The notes beneath the pieces are model-generated. The model saw only the letters and a list, made by a program, of their open reading frames with translations. It had not been told where the DNA came from and did not search any database. Made by a program: the position numbers and the translations under genes. Source: Coriobacteriia bacterium (GTDB taxonomy: Bacteria; Actinomycetota; Coriobacteriia; Coriobacteriales; UBA8131). From it: a DNA stretch of 5,342 nucleotides. This document shows positions 4,255 through 5,342 of this stretch, in pieces. The DNA is taken from the NCBI GenBank assembly GCA_009781535.1, contig WQXX01000083.1, forward strand, positions 1 through 5,342, given 5' to 3'. Positions within the stretch are counted from its first letter, which is position 1, and every line of letters begins with the position of its first letter.

Positions 4255-5342
4255 ATGGTAACAAAGAAGAGAGTATCCATTTACAATCCACCAGCGGTGA
4301 GCTGCATGCACCGTGCGATAGAGCTCGCGGCGCAAGGCGGCGGCTGGGTCAACCCCAACCCACAGGTCGGCGCGGTGATCTTTAAAGACGAACGCATCAT
4401 CGGCGAGGGGTATCATGAGCGCTTTGGCGGCCCACATGCCGAGCGCAACGCCATTGCCGATGCCCTTAAGCGGGGCGAGACACTGCAGGGCGCGACGATG
4501 TGTGTGACGCTTGAGCCCTGCTGCCATACGGGAAAGACCCCACCCTGTACCGATGCGATCATCGAGCAGGGCATCACTGGAGTCCTCGTGGGTTCGCCGG
4601 ACCCAAATCCTCAAGTCGCTGGAAAAGGTATTGCGCAACTGCGAGCAGCCGGTATAGAGGTTGGTACCGACTTCCTGCGAACAGGCTGCGACAAGCTCAA
4701 TCAGATCTTCTTCCACTACATACAGACAAAAACACCCTACGTGCTGATGAAGTACGCGATGACGCTGGACGGCAAGATCGCAACCCACACTGGCGCTTCA
4801 AAATGGATAACCGGAGAAAGCGCCCGCGCAGACGTCCATCGTCTGCGCGGGCGCTTTGCCGCCATCATGGTAGGCATCGGCACGGTTTTAACCGACGACC
4901 CGCTTCTAAATTGCCGCTTAGAAGGCGGGCATAACCCCTTGCGCGTCATCTGCGATTCCCGCCTTCAGATCCCTTTGACTTCACAAATTGTGCAGACCGC
5001 AGCAGAATTGCCCACACTGATCGCCACCTGCTCAACTGATGGTGAGAAGGCAGCCCAGCTGCGGGAGCATGGCTGCGACGTGCTCGCCATACCTGCAGGA
5101 AATGGGCTGGAGAACAAGCGCGTCGATTTGAGAATCTTGGTAAATATGCTGGGTGAGCGCGGCATCGACAGCGTGCTTATCGAGGGCGGCGCGACACTCC
5201 ATGCTGCCGCCCTGGAATCTGGCATCGTTAACAGGGCACGTTGTTATGTCGCACCCAAGTTCTTTGGGGGCGCAAGCGCGCCCTCCCCCATCGGTGGCGT
5301 GGGCGTAGCAACGCCGGACGAGGCGTTTTACCTTACGAACAC
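4255..5342 (+). CDS. ribD: Bifunctional riboflavin deaminase/reductase RibD (C-terminal end cut)
   Basis: RibD deaminates 2,5-diamino-6-ribosylamino-4(3H)-pyrimidinone 5'-phosphate and then reduces the ribose to ribityl with NADPH, two early steps of riboflavin synthesis in the cytoplasm. The deaminase half has NPNPQVGAV (33-41), the zinc/catalytic PHAE (His61, Glu63) and PCCHTGKTPPC with Cys89 and Cys98. The reductase half has KYAMTLDGKIA (166-176), WITG (184-187), VGIGTVLTDDP (206-216) and IEGGATL (309-315). All key residues are present. 362 codons are open to the right edge; family lengths of about 360-385 suggest only some 10-25 residues are missing. Start: ATG 4255 with AGGAG at 4239-4243, a long 11-nt spacing; Met18 (4306) is a weaker alternative lying close to the fold. 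Expression is likely set by the FMN riboswitch. The stretch coding residues 188-201 holds an 18-bp perfect inverted repeat. Confidence 0.97.
   Translation, partial: MVTKKRVSIYNPPAVSCMHRAIELAAQGGGWVNPNPQVGAVIFKDERIIGEGYHERFGGPHAERNAIADALKRGETLQGATMCVTLEPCCHTGKTPPCTDAIIEQGITGVLVGSPDPNPQVAGKGIAQLRAAGIEVGTDFLRTGCDKLNQIFFHYIQTKTPYVLMKYAMTLDGKIATHTGASKWITGESARADVHRLRGRFAAIMVGIGTVLTDDPLLNCRLEGGHNPLRVICDSRLQIPLTSQIVQTAAELPTLIATCSTDGEKAAQLREHGCDVLAIPAGNGLENKRVDLRILVNMLGERGIDSVLIEGGATLHAAALESGIVNRARCYVAPKFFGGASAPSPIGGVGVATPDEAFYLTN
4817..4857. repeat. 18-bp perfect inverted repeat with 5-nt loop inside ribD
   Basis: AAAGCGCCCGCGCAGACG (4817-4834) is the exact reverse complement of 4840-4857, with TCCAT as loop. 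As RNA it would be a very stable, GC-rich hairpin. It codes residues 188-201 (ESARADVHRLRGRF), a conserved stretch at the start of the reductase domain, so the repeat is built from codon choice in needed sequence and is not an insertion. Confidence 0.97.

Noticed and set aside
4246..4788. Long minus-strand open frame opposite ribD
   Set aside because: Antisense to ribD, whose motifs are complete; no Shine-Dalgarno and no family resemblance.
4817..4857. Reading the ribD hairpin as an intrinsic terminator
   Set aside because: Only three T follow the stem, and it lies in the middle of an intact reading frame with conserved protein sequence.
1..5342. CRISPR array, tRNA, rRNA, insertion sequence ends, toxin-antitoxin pair
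   Set aside because: No spaced direct-repeat array, no cloverleaf or rRNA-like block, no transposase motif and no recognisable toxin-antitoxin genes were seen on either strand.

Overview
The window is a piece of a bacterial chromosome with moderately GC-rich coding sequence and AT-rich promoter regions. It holds six protein genes. Five lie on the minus strand (1-3876); one lies on the plus strand (4255 to the right edge) behind an FMN riboswitch. Both end genes are cut by the window edges. The host is probably a Gram-positive anaerobe: the left gene resembles the anaerobe-type EFR1 flavodoxin/ferredoxin proteins, and ribD sits under an RFN element. The small protein at 490-792 ends in a block that reminds me of short hypothetical proteins of Coriobacteriia, but that is memory rather than a search, so the taxonomic guess is weak.

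Layout from the left: (1) the N-terminal half of an EFR1-like flavodoxin (1-222, minus), with no clear gene in 299-489 behind it; (2) a 100-residue protein of unknown function whose N-terminus is a tandem decapeptide repeat (490-792, minus), behind an AT-rich promoter; (3) a 312-residue protein of the DDAH/arginine deiminase/amidinotransferase superfamily (907-1845, minus), with changed active-site positions and an internal duplication; (4) an ABC exporter pair, the ATPase (3097-3876, minus, probable TTG start) overlapping the ABC-2 permease (1980-3104, minus) by 8 nt; (5) a divergent control region (3877-4254) with a minus-strand promoter for the ABC operon, a tandem 12-bp repeat, and a plus-strand promoter that starts transcription at the base of an FMN riboswitch; (6) ribD (4255-5342, plus), complete except for roughly its last 10-25 residues.

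The ABC pair is clearly an operon. The amidinotransferase-like gene could be read through from it, since the 134-nt gap shows no intrinsic terminator, but this is not shown. ribD probably opens a riboflavin operon continuing to the right, repressed by FMN. The riboswitch has no terminator with a U-run, and the leader can form two mutually exclusive structures, one of which covers part of the ribD Shine-Dalgarno. Translational control is therefore the better reading.

I do not see an unmistakable new system. The most unusual signal is a set of perfect inverted repeats inside coding sequence: 18-bp arms with a 5-nt loop in ribD; 16-bp arms 65 nt apart and 11-bp arms with a 9-nt loop in the amidinotransferase gene; 9-bp arms with a 5-nt loop in the flavodoxin gene. 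There are also two in-frame tandem duplications in neighbouring genes. Together they suggest frequent template switching or replication slippage, with the amidinotransferase-like protein visibly reshaped by it.
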